Assembly: GCF_027579695.1 (NCBI RefSeq)
Contig: NC_083587.1
Location: 54,133,521-54,197,520, forward strand
Direction of reading: 5' to 3'
Length of the DNA: 64,000 bases
DNA from: Neoarius graeffei
Lineage: Eukaryota; Chordata; Actinopteri; Siluriformes; Ariidae
Shown here: positions 32,524-44,090 of the stretch, one piece after another
Layout: each line of letters opens with the position of its first letter
Numbering within the stretch: position 1 is the first letter of the stretch
Position numbers and translations under genes: made by a program
The notes under the pieces: model-generated
Database searches by the model: none
Told to the model about the DNA's origin: nothing
Seen by the model: the letters and a program-made list of their open reading frames with translations, nothing else

Positions 32524-33361
32524 GATGGCGGTTGTGTACTTTCCAGTCACGTGACTGCAAGATCTCTATACTGAGTCTTTTGCACACATAATTCTTCTGT
32601 TGCATGAGGGATAGATGTTGTATGAGTATATACATCTTGTTTATGACCTTTGGTCGGCACAACAGACTTCCCTGATTCAATCCGATCCAAAGGCATCAGC
32701 ACTGGCACATCTCTCCACAGACCAACAAACAGATGAAAAGTTGTGCAGAGCATGATACTTGCGAAAATCACAATGAAACAGAAGTTATGGCCGATTAGGT
32801 GTTTTTACAAGATTTGACCTTGGTGACCTTAACCTTTGACCTTGACCCACAAAAAACTAATGATCTCTTTGTGTGACCCTAGTGAGCTGTCCTGTGCATT
32901 TTGGTGAAGATTGGTCAAGAAATGATGACACAAGAGCACCAACAAATAAATGGACCAATGGACAGATCAACATGAAAAATCTCAGATTTTCGCAAGTAAA
33001 AAGACAAGACAGTAACAGTGCGCACAGAAGAGTGTTGACCCTGCTGAGACATGCTCAGAACCAGAAGACACCAGTACAGCCCAAACATCTGATACTATGT
33101 GATTGGTCAAAGACATAGGCTAAGATATTTCTCATGAACCAGGATTATGTATTTGCTGCTGGTCCATGCCATACTATTGGCCTTTTTATACCCACAGTTC
33201 TTCTGGTGCATGACGAACAGACATTGTTACACCGTGCTGGTACAACACAGCAAACCAGTGCTCAAGAGCAACATCATGCAGTGCAGGAGTGACAGAAGTT
33301 ATTTCCTGCTTAATAAACATTACTTGTCCAAGAACACCAAGAAGGGGAACTTGACTTTTAC

Positions 33362-33435
33362 AAGGCATGAATGGGGGTCGAACCCATGATCTTCGGTTTA
33401 CAAGAACAATGCCTTCCCACTTGACCACCATGCCT
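33362..33435 (-). tRNA. tRNA-Thr(TGU)-like gene, best preserved copy
   Basis: 74 nt on the minus strand. Acceptor AGGCATG/CATGCCT is fully paired. The T arm ATGGG/CCCAT with loop TTCGACC is perfect, the D arm is GTCAAGTGGGAAGGC, and loop CTTGTAA gives anticodon TGT. The anticodon stem (TTGTT/ACCGA) pairs poorly, so it may be a pseudogene or a SINE-like derivative. B box GGTTCGACCCC is intact. Confidence 0.5.
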
Positions 33436-33449
33436 AAGCCAGTGCGAAG

Positions 33450-35893
33450 TTGGTGACATACATACACATATGTTATTTACCAGCTGGGAGGTCCGTATCC
33501 CTATACCCTGGGAGGTCACGTCTTGTCAGTTGTGCCTTCCCAGAAGGACCTTGGGGTCACAATCTTACTTGGAGCTTGCACATTTCCATCATTGTCACAA
33601 AGGCTAATCGCAAGCTTGTTTTTTTGCGTCGTCATTGTAATAGTTTCATAGGGGCTGACTGCAAGAAACTGCTCTACCTGTGTTTTGTGCGTAGTAATCT
33701 TGGCAATGCTAGCAAAGTCTGGGCGCCCCAGTCATCTATTACTGATCTTAAGTTACTGGAGAGTGTCCAGAGGCGCGCAACCCGCTTCATCCTGGGGTGC
33801 CATCCCTACCATCAATTAAGGCCGGATTATAAAACGCGTTTACTTAAGCTGAATATGCTGCCAATTTCTTACTGGTTAGAATGCAGAGATCTTTGTTTTT
33901 TCTTTAAATGTCTAAACAATCTAGTGAGCTTTCACAATAATAACCATTTTCTCTTATCAAGCAGCCGAACCAGAAGTGCATCTACAAATTTAAATTTCAA
34001 GTCTATGTGTTTTCGCACCTCACTGTTTAAAGATTAGAATTGTACCAATCTGGAATAATCTCCCTCTCCCAATTAGACAATCTGGAAGCTACTTTCATTT
34101 TAAAGACTGTTTTAGAATTCACTATCTTGAAAAATTAAAATCTGTTTTTGACCCCCAGCGTGTACGCTCCTGGAAAACCGTATGCCCATACTGCAGATCA
34201 GGGGCGATTTCTCAGAGACAACAAGGGAAGCCGAGCTTCCCCTAAAATTCTCTCCCCAAACTGCGGCGTCTACGACGTTGAATTCTCATTAAAACAATAA
34301 CTTGCATAACATATGCCCAAGATTGTATTTACATTCATAACTATCCTGTAACTTATTTGAGTGATGTCTGACGAACTTGCAGTTCGCTACGAGAATCACC
34401 TTTGCTGCCAGGCTGTAACCAGCATTGCCAGATACTGCTGACGTTTTCCAGCCAAAATATGTTCAAAACCCGCTAAAATGCACTTAAAATAGCCCAATCT
34501 GGCAACACGCTGTAACCTTTCTTATTTCAATGGGCTCTATGCGCTGGCAGCCGGGTATCCGTTGCAGTCTATGAGAGGGCTCTGAACAGCCAATTTTGGC
34601 TAGTTGTTGTTGGTTAAAATCGACAAAATCGTCACTTCCAGGGTAGCCGGGCTTCTCTGGGACTAAACGAGACAGTGGGAGGGACAAGAAGCCGGGCTGA
34701 TGAAGGATTATTGGAGGTAGTGAGGAGGGCGGGCTCTGTACTTCGGCGTCGGCGAGGAACATGGAAGTATGATCAGTCAGTCCCTAGCGGATGTTGAGAA
34801 AGTGTAGTTGTGTGCCAAAGTGCTGTCCAAATTTCTTTAAACGTTTCTTCTCATTGATGTCTCTGTACATTACTCAGTAAATAAATGTAAATATTACTCG
34901 TTGTGCTCCGTTAACTTTCATCCATTCTATCAGTTTGATCATTCGTGAATTCACTCGTTTATTTCATTTGTAGTTCAATCTGGTTGTAGGCTAGCTTGAG
35001 CCTTATTGGGATCTGCAGTGCTAGCTGCTAACAGAAATTGGTGAAGTCTCTGGAAAGCACAACCAGCTGGTATGACAGGGTCACAGACCATTTTCTGGAA
35101 AAGGAGCGGAGGGCAGAATTTGTGTATAAATAGTGTGCATCATATAATGTTCATGAATCTGAAGTGTGTATATTGTTCAGTAATGTTAAGAGAATGGTGG
35201 GCTCTGTGTTATAGGTTATACCTGGGTATAATATTCAAGGTTCTGTGTGTTGCATAGCCTACCTGGTTATGAATTTCCAGACTGTGTTGCAGAAGATGTT
35301 CAAGGATGTGTTGCACAGCTGGGTGTTGTGTTAAAGACTCTGTGTTGCATATCAGGGTATGATGTTCAGGGCTCTTCGTTGAATAGCCAGTGATTTTTGG
35401 ATGTTTGATATTTTTGATTAAGGATATGAGGCACTAGCCTGGCAAGCCAGACTATAACATGAAATGTACAAGCAAAAATACTTTCTGCCACTAGGTAGGG
35501 TGGTCTAGTTCACTATGCTAATGGGGCACACCTTTCTATGCTTTGATATCCGGCCTACAGGTTTTACGATGAATACGTAAAATGGGCTTCCCCTGTTTTA
35601 AAAACCAGCAGCCGCCACTGCTGCAGATCAACACATAGAATGAACTGCTGCGCGTGAGTCGCGCTGTCATGTTGTATTTTTTGTAGTGTATATAATTTTT
35701 TTTTGGTTTTTTATTTTTTTTCTCTTTGTGTTTTGTAAATGGGGCTTACCTTATGGGACCTCGAGTCCATTAGTTCGCCCCTCATCTACACGCATATTTA
35801 AGTTTTGTTAGTTATTTATTGTATGTCTCTGTCTTTGTCTTTATTATTGTATTGTGTAAAGTGAGTAGATGAAATCTAATAATAAAAAAAAAA
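33450..35893 (+). mobile_element. LINE 3' end split by a hAT element
   Basis: Frame 33450-34037 covers the C-terminal part of a LINE polymerase: TKANRKLVFLRRHCNSFIGA, VWAPQSSITDLKLLESVQRR and ATRFILGCHPYHQLRPDYKT RLLKLNMLP. The sequence continues to 34198, is interrupted by the hAT, resumes at 35629 and ends near 35893 in an A-rich tail. Catalytic motifs are missing through 5' truncation, and the clade is not certain. Confidence 0.7.
34199..35620. mobile_element. Non-autonomous hAT element, 1422 bp
   Basis: Left end CAGGGGCGATTTCTCAGAGA, right end (reversed) CAGTGGCGGCTGCTGG, both with an inner GGGAAGC. The 8-bp target duplication CTGCAGAT lies at 34191-34198 and 35621-35628. No transposase frame is present. 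Confidence 0.88.
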
Positions 35894-35895
35894 AA

Positions 35896-35953
35896 TACCG
35901 TGACCGAGGTCTTGAAAGTACTGATCGAGGCCCTCTGGGCCAAGGTCACGGTA
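35896..35953. repeat. Short inverted repeat at the start of a repeat block
   Basis: TACCGTGACC at 35896 is inverted as GGTCACGGTA at 35944, with a second inner pair GGCC...GGGCC. It introduces the triplicated block that follows and may be one end of a MITE whose other end lies near 37490. Confidence 0.55.
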
Positions 35954-35996
35954 TTTCACCATATGGACCGACCTTAAGCTGGTAAATAATATATCT

Positions 35997-37305
35997 ATTT
36001 TTTTCTTTACCAAATTCTAACAGAAAACGAGAGCGCCTGAAAGGAAAAACCAAGCCGCCATTTTGAATCCTCATTCACGGCTGTAATGCAAATTGCTTCC
36101 TCCTCAGTATACAAGTGCACTTCTATGGCAGGAAAAAAACTACATTTTGCTGCCTATGTAGTCCCCTATTTATATAAAATTGAGTCATTCAGGATTCAGC
36201 CATGCTTTTGCTCAGTGTTTTTGCTCGACCAAAGTTATACAGTATTATGACCTTTATATTGCATAAATAAAGCCATTCGGTGAAACTTTGACGAAGAGAT
36301 TGTACTGGTTTAAAGTTTTTACCTAACGTAATATTATGTATTAGGATAACATGGTCCAAAATGGGCCTCATTAACTAATGAGATCAAACTGTTAGCAAGT
36401 TAGAGGTTTTTAGCTTTCTCCTGAAATGTTTTCTTTTATTTCTTCTTCCTCAGGGTAGTAAAACTTGCTTTTGCTGTGAACACTGTCGTTATCGCTATCC
36501 ATGCTGTAAAATTAATGCTATTCTCCTGAGAAATAATACATTAATTTTTTTCTTTACCAAATTCTAACAGAAAACGAGAGCGCCCGAAAGGGAAAACCGA
36601 GCCGAGCTGAGATTTTGAATCCTCATTCACGGCTGTAATGCAAATGGCTTCCTCCTCGGTATACAAGTACACTTCTATGGCAGGAAAAAAACTAAATTTT
36701 GCCACCTACAGTATGTAGTCCCCTATTATACACAATTGAGTCATTCATGATTCAGCCATGTTTTTGCTCGGCGTTAGCAACAGTTACAGGTTTTTAGCTT
36801 TCTCCTGAAATGTTTTCCTTTATTCCTTCTTCCTCAGGGTAGTAAAACTCGCTTTCGCTGTGAAGACTATCGTTATCGCTATCCATGCTGTAAAATTAAT
36901 GCTATTCTCCTGAGAAATAATACATTAATTTTTTTCTTTACCAAATTCTAACAGAAAACGAGAGTGCCCGAAAGGGAAAACCGAGCCGAGCTGAGATTTT
37001 GAATCCTCATTCACGGCTGTAATGCAAATGGCTTCCTCCTCGGTATACAAGTGCACTTCTATGGCAGGAAAAAAACTAAATTTTGCCACCTACAGTATGT
37101 AGTCCCCTATTATACACAATTGAGTCATTCATGATTCAGCCATGTTTTTGCTCGGTGTTAGCAACAGTTACAGGTTTTTAGCTTTCTCCTGAAATGTTTT
37201 CCTTTATTCCTTCTTCCTCAGGGTAGTAAAACTCGCTTTCGCTGTGAAGACTATCGTTATCGCTATCCATGCTGTAAAATTAATGCTATTCTCCTGAGAA
37301 ATGCT
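35997..37305. repeat. Three direct tandem copies of a 384-bp block
   Basis: The landmark TTTTTTCTTTACCAAATTCT occurs at about 35998, 36545 and 36929. The last two units are 384 bp and almost identical. The first carries about 163 bp more (around 36215-36400). Each unit runs from the Ctttacc landmark to CTATTCTCCTGAGAAAT. No coding frame. Confidence 0.88.
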
Positions 37306-37601
37306 GGCAACATTTTATAAGATTTTTGATAATCTTATAAATAAATCTTATTAAAAAAGATAACTGTTGACAAAAAATGTTTGTTGTTGTGAACGAGCGA
37401 GTTGCCAGAGGTCCATAACCGGGGTCTGTACTGTAGGATATGGACCCGCTCGCCAGCCAATCAGAGCGCAGGATTTGGACCGCAAAAAAAATAAAAAAGA
37501 TTATCTCTATCCCAAGGGAGAAGACATATCTGCTTCACCTCAAGGAGGGAAGGCTACTGGGACCTTGCTTTCAGCATTCCATAACACTGAGAAGGAAGCT
37601 T

Positions 37602-37672
37602 TGGAGATGCTGGGATTGAACCCAGGACCTCATACATACAAAACATGCACTCTACCAATGAGCTACATCCCT
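37602..37672 (-). pseudogene. tRNA-Ala pseudogene in an outlying array fragment
   Basis: It matches the intact tRNA-Ala in length and arms but has lost the CGC anticodon (loop TTTTGTAT-like) and pairs at the acceptor end. Flanks (CACCTCAAGGAGGGAAGGCT) match the 1.3-kb array unit, so the array once extended to here. Confidence 0.65.
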
Positions 37673-37933
37673 TATACATGAGCAAACTGCTTGAATTGTA
37701 ATTTACTCTAACTCAAAACGAAATATTCTCTCTTTTTTTTATTTTTTGTGCTGTTGGTCATCATTTTCAAAATTTAAAGAGAAAAATGCTTGAAACATTT
37801 TAGTTCATGTGCCATGAGTTTAGAATACATTAATATTTCACTTTCTTAAATAACTGATGGAAAATATTGAACTTTTTGATTATATTCAAATTTTTACAGA
37901 TGCACCTGTACATATTTGTGTACATGATAAGAT

Positions 37934-38286
37934 CTCATCTCATTATCTCTAGCCGCTTTATCCTTCTACAGGGTCACAGGCAAGCTGGAGCCTATCCCAG
38001 CTGACTACGGGCGAAAGGCGGGGTACACCCTGGACAAGTCACCAGGTCATCACAGGGCTGACACATAGACACAGACAACCATTCACACCTACAGTCAATT
38101 TAGAGTCACTAGTTAACCTAACCTGCATGTCTTTGGACTGTGGGGGAAACCAGAGCACCCGGAGGAAACCCACACGGACAGAACATGCAAACTCCACACA
38201 GAAAAGCCCTCACCAGCCACGGGGCTCGAACCCAGACCTTCTGGCTGTGAGGCGACAGCGCTAACCACTACACCACTGTGCTGCCC
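37934..38286 (-). mobile_element. tRNA-derived SINE, copy 8
   Basis: Minus-strand copy with target duplication ACATGATAAGAT / ACATAATAAGAT. Confidence 0.85.
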
Positions 38287-38880
38287 ACATAATAAGATAC
38301 ATTACAAATTATAACTCATTTTTTTTAAGTTTTAATTTTAAAACAGGCATGTGTGCTCCATCAACTGACTCCCATCTGACTTGTATCTTAACTCACACAG
38401 AGTCCTGAGCTCAGTTACTCTTTGACTTTCTGTGCATGTTCTTCCTAATGCTTGTGTGGGTTCTTCTGGGCTCTCCATTTTCATCCCACCTAAAAAAAAA
38501 ACAAACAAACATGCCTGTAGGGGGAGTGGTTACATTAAAGTGCCCCTATGTGTGAATGTGTGTGCATGGTGCCCTGTGATGCACTAATATCCCATTCAGA
38601 CTCTGATGACTATGAGCATGACCTTGACCAGGATAAAGTGACTACTGAAAATAAATGAATAAAAGTATTGTATTTAAAAATGTATAAGTGTATTTTACTT
38701 CAGACCATATCATATATCGTGTTCAAAGTGGGATGCACTGCCAGAAATAGGGATACAGTAGAAGTCCATTTCTGTACCCCATAGTACAATCTACACTAAT
38801 GTACTCCCTAGGGCTCATGATTGGACTTCGAGGTAACTATGTGTACCTTTTTAGGGTCAAAAAGGTACATATATGTTGCC

Positions 38881-40171
38881 ACGGACACGTTATCCTAATG
38901 GGCTTCATGGGCAGCTGCCCAGGGCCTCGGCCACTAGGGGGCCTCAGAGGTAGCGAGATCGGAAAATCTCATCTCATTATCTCTAGCCGCTTTATCCTGT
39001 TCTACAGGGTCGCAGGCAAGCTGGAGCCTATCCCAGCTGACTACGGGTGAAAGGCGGGGTACACCCTGGACAAGTCGCCAGGTCATCACAGGGCCGACAC
39101 ATAGACACAGACAACCATTCACACTCACATTCACACCTACGCTCAATTTAGAGTCACCAGTTAACCTAACCTGCATGTCTTTGGACTGTGGGGGAAACCG
39201 GAGCACCCGGAGGAAACCCACGCGGACACGGGGAGAACATGCAAACTCCACACAGAAAGGCCCTCGCCAGCCATGGGGCTTGAACCCGGACCTTCTTGCT
39301 GTGAGGCGACAGCGCTAACCACTACACCACCGTGCCGCCAGATCGGTAAATATGAAACGATATTTTCAGAAGTTTTGATCATATTGATAACATTTTTGAT
39401 GCATTTCGCCACCCGTAAGGAAGCCCACCTTGTCCCGTTGCATAAATCACCCGTCATTGTCAATATGATCACTGTCCACCATGTCTTCACACGCTACGCC
39501 AGCTTGAGTTCAATGATTTAATTAATGACTTCGCTTTCCAGAAAAGTAGGAAAGTGCCCTTGTAAGTTGACCCATGGCTGTCAAACTGAATGCACAAAGC
39601 TGTGTGCCACTGCTGTTTGGGACATTACGTGTGTGAAAGGATGAAATGTTTCACATAGCCTAACATTTTGAGATTTATTTCTGAGAAGCAAGATATTTTT
39701 CTTTCTTTGTTATCGCTCTTTGTTTTCACAAGTTAAAAGTCGCCTAGATTCCAAAATGAAATCGAACGGTTATATACCAAATGAATGTTCTTGTTCTGAA
39801 CACTAAAGAAACTGTTGTAGGCCTAGGTTATGTTCTTGACATGTTGTTCATTGACTCACTCATTCAAAGGCTTCTTGAGGCTAAACTTTAGTTAACCAGA
39901 CTTGTTAACCGTGATTTCTGATGGATTTTTTCACCATGCAATTGCCTATTTCACCATTGCTTTTTCTCGATTAAATAGGTGTTGATGGATATAAAGTTTT
40001 ATTGTTCAATAGTATTTCTAATTGTGCCACTGTCATTATTTAAGTTTCTGTGTCTAGTTAGACAGGCACGTCTGAGGGGGTGAATTTGCTGAGTGCAGTT
40101 GACAACAGGCGGGGGTGGGGCCCCGGGGGGGGTGTCTGCCCAGGGCCTCGGCAAGGGTTAACGCGGCCCTG
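38881..40171. mobile_element. hAT-like element, 1.3 kb, holding SINE copy 9
   Basis: Both ends carry an inverted CTGCCCAGGGCCTCGGC block. The 8-bp flanks ATGTTGCC (38873-38880) and ATGTTCCC (40172-40179) differ by one base. The left terminal bases are altered from the expected CAGGGC. No transposase frame. Confidence 0.7.
38967..39339 (-). mobile_element. tRNA-derived SINE, copy 9
   Basis: Full-length minus-strand copy, target duplication AGATCGGAAA / AGATCGGTAA, inside the hAT-like element. Confidence 0.9.
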
Positions 40172-40205
40172 ATGTTCCCAATCTGTATATAAATGGTACA
40201 AATAA

Positions 40206-40919
40206 GGTGGGGTTTACATTAGACCGTATCAGCGGATCATCAGATTAACGTTTTTAAAACGATTAGCATGCACACAGCAACGCCAATACACGATTCGTGT
40301 GCACACAGCAACGCCAATACACGGATACGCTCGGCTCCGCAGGCATCCTGCGCTCCAAATCACACCACCCTGAACAGCGAGTGCCCTCTGAAGGGTGCGC
40401 ACTCCGGCCCTGTGCAGCTCACAGAGCGCGCGAGTGAAGCGCACGAGCAGTGATTCGGGACTGAGCCGCTGTGTGTGTGATCCCAGTGCATATCGGGCAT
40501 GCGCGTCACTTACCACTTGCAAGTGGAAGGATGGCAAGCCTAAAGACAATCATAACTACACAATGGGCAGTATTTGCATCAGTATTTGCAGTATTTTCAT
40601 ACTTTTATACTCTTTAATGAAAGGTGATACAAGGCGGAAGTCCGCGCCGTTTTTCAGCAGTCGCGTCACATGACCAACGCCAGTGAATCAGGAAGGTGGA
40701 TGTCACAGTGACGTTGTCCAATGACGACGCCAGCTAGAGCTCAGCACAGCGTATCCGCGTATTCTCAATGTTTACACAGCACCGGACCAGACACGATCTG
40801 GATTGAATACGTGGACCCTGGCGGATTCCCGTTTCCCGGCGTTTCCAGGTGTTTTAATGTAAACGGACAGTGCATCCGCGAAGAAAACGAGACAGATACA
40901 GTCTAATGTAAACTTGGCC
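40206..40919. mobile_element. Harbinger-type MITE, copy C
   Basis: 714 bp; target duplication TAA at 40203-40205 and 40920-40922. It starts GGTGGGGTTTACATTAGACC and ends GTCTAATGTAAACTTGGCC, in the reverse orientation to copy D. Confidence 0.92.
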
Positions 40920-41177
40920 TAAGTACCTTAGAGAGTACTGCCCCATTGACAAGCCAGTGTACCCCTAAAGGTACAATAATGTACTTTGTTTTCTGAGTGT
41001 ATGAGGAGCAGAGATTTTTAAATGTTGTTTAAAGAAATCCACCATTATGAAAGCTTATATTATCTTTAGCTATGATTGCAGGTTATCTTTTTTTAAATTC
41101 CTGATTTATAAATTAGGGCTGCTGTAACATTTGAACATTTTTTTATACCAATAACATATGTGCACTGTAAGTGACCA

Positions 41178-41224
41178 AAACAAACAAACAAACAAACAAA
41201 CAAACAAACAAACAAACAAACAAA
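41178..41224. repeat. (AAAC)n microsatellite
   Basis: About 12 units of AAAC/CAAA. The region 40990-42050 around it shows no gene or recognised element. Confidence 0.9.
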
Positions 41225-42061
41225 AAAGCCCCAAAGAAATATTCTTAAAAGTGACTTAGCAGTCTAGTGGGAATTTGCATTCTTGATAAAACTGTCCATC
41301 TCTTTCTATTCAGCTTTGAATGATACATAAGAAAATACAACACAATGCGTGTTTTGATGAAGAAAAATAATCCATGTGTGACACGCGTGAAGCAGAGTTG
41401 TCTGGTTTATAATTTATGCACAACTGTGTGGACGTGTAGAAACAGCACCAGTGCGAGTACCATAATTCACCCATTCTCCTGCATATCTTATCTACATATG
41501 GAGGAAAAAAGCTGCATCCAAGATAGTTAGAGCTTCAAAGGTAAAACCTCCATCATGTTCCCAAGTCGAAATGTAAAATGTTTATTTAATTTTTGCGCAC
41601 TAACGTTAATCAGGCCAGCTCTGTTTCTTCTTAAAACTTTCTGCCATGTCATGAGTTGCATCTCAAATCGAAGCAAAATTCAGAAGGCCTGTACACAAAA
41701 CAGACCTTTTGATAGGTTTGAAAGCAGCATGAGAGGTTTTTAAAATTAAAATACTACCTGTAATTGGAAACCCAGTTAGTGTTAGTACTCAATAACAGTC
41801 ACACAGATGGTGTGTGTCCATTTGGTCACTACATTTCCAAGAGATTTCAATAATACGTCCCTGTCAATGAGCCATGCTATTCTCCCTCTTTCACATACTC
41901 ACACATTCTAAACACATGATCATCCTGTAGGCCTTTGCACTTTGTGTTTTGTGAAAGCATGCACAATACCCTACGCTGGACTTTATTTATACATTATTAT
42001 AAAGAAAGTACGCAGACATTTGAGTGCTTAGGATAATCAGGTTTTAGCTCATTAAAATGAT

Positions 42062-43210
42062 TTAAAAAATCTTGAGCCATAAACCTAAACCCATAAACGA
42101 ATCTGTGAGATTCGTCACAGATATGTTTCTACGCACTTTGTTCCCTTCGACTGGTGCGGGAGTATGAGAGGACTTCCAGAAAACTGGCAGACATCTTAGC
42201 CAGAGAGGATCGTTCATTTTTGTCAACCTGGAACGACCATCATTGAACAGAGGTGGGTGTCTATGACATCTTTTATCAGCCACCTACAATGCAGCCATCA
42301 GCATTCTGATTCGGATTCTATGATGATCCATGAGAGGATAAATACTGGATACTCCCTTTAGGCCAAGTTTACATTAGACCGTATCTGTCTCGTTTTCTTC
42401 GCGGATGCACTGTCCGTTTACATTAAAACGCCTGGAAACGCCGGGAAACGGGAATCCGCCAGGGTCCACGTATTCAATCCAGATCGTGTCTGGTCCAGTG
42501 CTGTGTAAACATTGAGAATACGCGGATACGCTGTGCTGAGCTCTAGCTGGCGTCGTCATTGGACAACGTCACTGTGACATCCACCTTCCTGATTCGCTGG
42601 CGTTGGTCATGTGACGCGACTGCTGAAAAACGGCGCGGACTTCCGCCTTGTATCACCTTTCATTAAAGACTATAAAAGTATGAAAATACTGCAAATACTG
42701 ATGCAAATACTGCCCATTGTGTAGTTATGATTGTCTTTAGGCTTGCCATCCTTCCACTTGCAAGTGGTAAGTGATATGCGCTGGGATCACACACACAGCG
42801 GCTCAGTCCCGAATCACTGCTTGTGCGCTTCACTCGCGCGCTCTGTGAGCTGCGCAGGGCCGGAGTGCGCACCCTCCAGAGGGCACTCGCTGTTCAGGGC
42901 GGAGTGATTTGGAGCGCAGGATGCCTGCGGAGCCGAGCGTATCCGTGTATTGGTGTTGCTGTGTGCACGCGAATCGTGTATTGGTGTTGCTGTGTGCACA
43001 CTAATCGTTTTAAAAACGTTAATCTGATGATCCGCTGATACGGTCTAATGTAAACCCCACCTTAGTCAGACAGAACTGAGGAAGCCTTTAGGATGAGAGG
43101 CGAAACATTTTCAAGAATCTTCAAGCAAGTCCAGTTGCTCTCTTCAACCAACCACAGATTACTATGTACCTGGATGACTGAGATTTGTCACAGATATCTT
43201 GAGCCATAAA
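42062..43210. other. Retroelement-like sequence interrupted by Harbinger copy D
   Basis: Flanks of copy D read AGGTGGGTGTCTATG...GGATACTCCCTT on the left and CAGACAGAACTGAGGAAGCC TTTAGGATGAGAGGCGAAAC on the right, a stretch common in fish repeats that may come from a Penelope-like element. The frames are broken. The class is uncertain. Confidence 0.35.
42361..43061. mobile_element. Harbinger-type MITE, copy D
   Basis: 701 bp; target duplication TTA at 42358-42360 and 43062-43064. Ends GGCCAAGTTTACATTAGACC and ACGGTCTAATGTAAACCCCACC. It is in the same orientation as copy B and inverted to copy C 1.4 kb away. Confidence 0.92.
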
Positions 43211-43289
43211 CTTTCTATTAATAAGGCCAGTGGAGATACAACTTTTTTAATACTCATAAGTCATATTTTGTTGTAAAACCTTACACATA

Positions 43290-43817
43290 CACTACCGTTC
43301 AAAAGTTTGGGGTCACCCAGACAATTTTGTGTTTTCCATGAAAAGTCACACTTTTATTTACCACCATAAGTTGTAAAACGAATAGAAAATATAGTCAAGA
43401 CATTTTTCGGGCCATTTTGAGCATTTAATCGACCCCACAAATGTGATGCTCCAGAAACTCAATCTGCTCAAAGGAAGGTCAGTTTTATAGCTTCTCTAAA
43501 GAGAGAAACTGTTTTCAGCTGTGCTAACATGATTGTACAAGGGTTTTCTAATCATCCATTAGCCTTCTGAGGCAATGAGCAAACACATTGTACCATTAGA
43601 ACACTGGAGTGAGAGTTGCTGGAAATGGGCCTCTATACACCTATGGAGATATTGCACCAAAAACCAGACATTTGCAGCTAGAATAGTCATTTACCACATT
43701 AGCAATGTATAGAGTGGATTTCTGATTAGTTTAAAGTGATCGTCATTGAAAAGAACAGTGCTTTTCTTTCAAAAATAAGGACATTTCAAAGTGACCCCAA
43801 ACTTTTGAATGGTAGTG
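43290..43817. mobile_element. Tc1-type MITE, uninterrupted 528-bp copy
   Basis: Inverted ends CACTACCGTTCAAAAGTTTG, flanked by TA (43288-43289, 43818-43819). Same family and length as the interrupted copy in fabp10a intron 2. Confidence 0.93.
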
Positions 43818-44090
43818 TACTGTTTATTCAGCATATTTTTGTGCAAAAAAGGCAGACAGAATGGTGTAATACCAAGGTCTCATACAGCCAGTCTTATAAT
43901 TAAATGATGAGACAAAAAATACGACAGGCTCATTTAATTCAGATTTTAATTTATACCTGATAGAAACACAAAAACACACTCCTTAAACAGTTTCAAAAGC
44001 CGGGAACTTTAAACTTTGCATTATTGAGGTATTTCACCTGATGTCACAGGATCACGTGACGCCCCGGTGTCCGCCATTTTGAAGGTCAAG

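Larger units (their letters stand above)
31554..32567. mobile_element. ISL2EU-like element, 1014 bp, with exact empty site
   Basis: Ends AGAGATCTTGCATGTGACAT and (reverse) AGAGATCTTGCAGTCACGTG. AT flanks both sides (31552-31553, 32568-32569). The paralogous unit at 30225-30235 reads TTACAATATTGAGTC with a single AT, the empty site. It holds a LINE start fragment (plus strand, 31660-32100) and a transposon accessory protein fragment (minus strand, 32523-32170). Confidence 0.85.
28434..33440. repeat. Tandem array of a 1.3-kb unit with tRNA-like genes
   Basis: The landmark CCTGCTGAGACATGCTCAG falls at 28987, 30676 and 33039. After removing the SINE (29515-29888) and the ISL2EU-like element (31554-32569) the spacings become about 1315 and 1347 bp. 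Each unit carries a tRNA-Thr-like and, where complete, a tRNA-Ala-like sequence on the minus strand, separated by conserved non-coding blocks such as GACCTTGACCTTTGACCC. Units are roughly 85-95% alike. A diverged fragment of the same unit is at 37530-37690. Confidence 0.85.
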
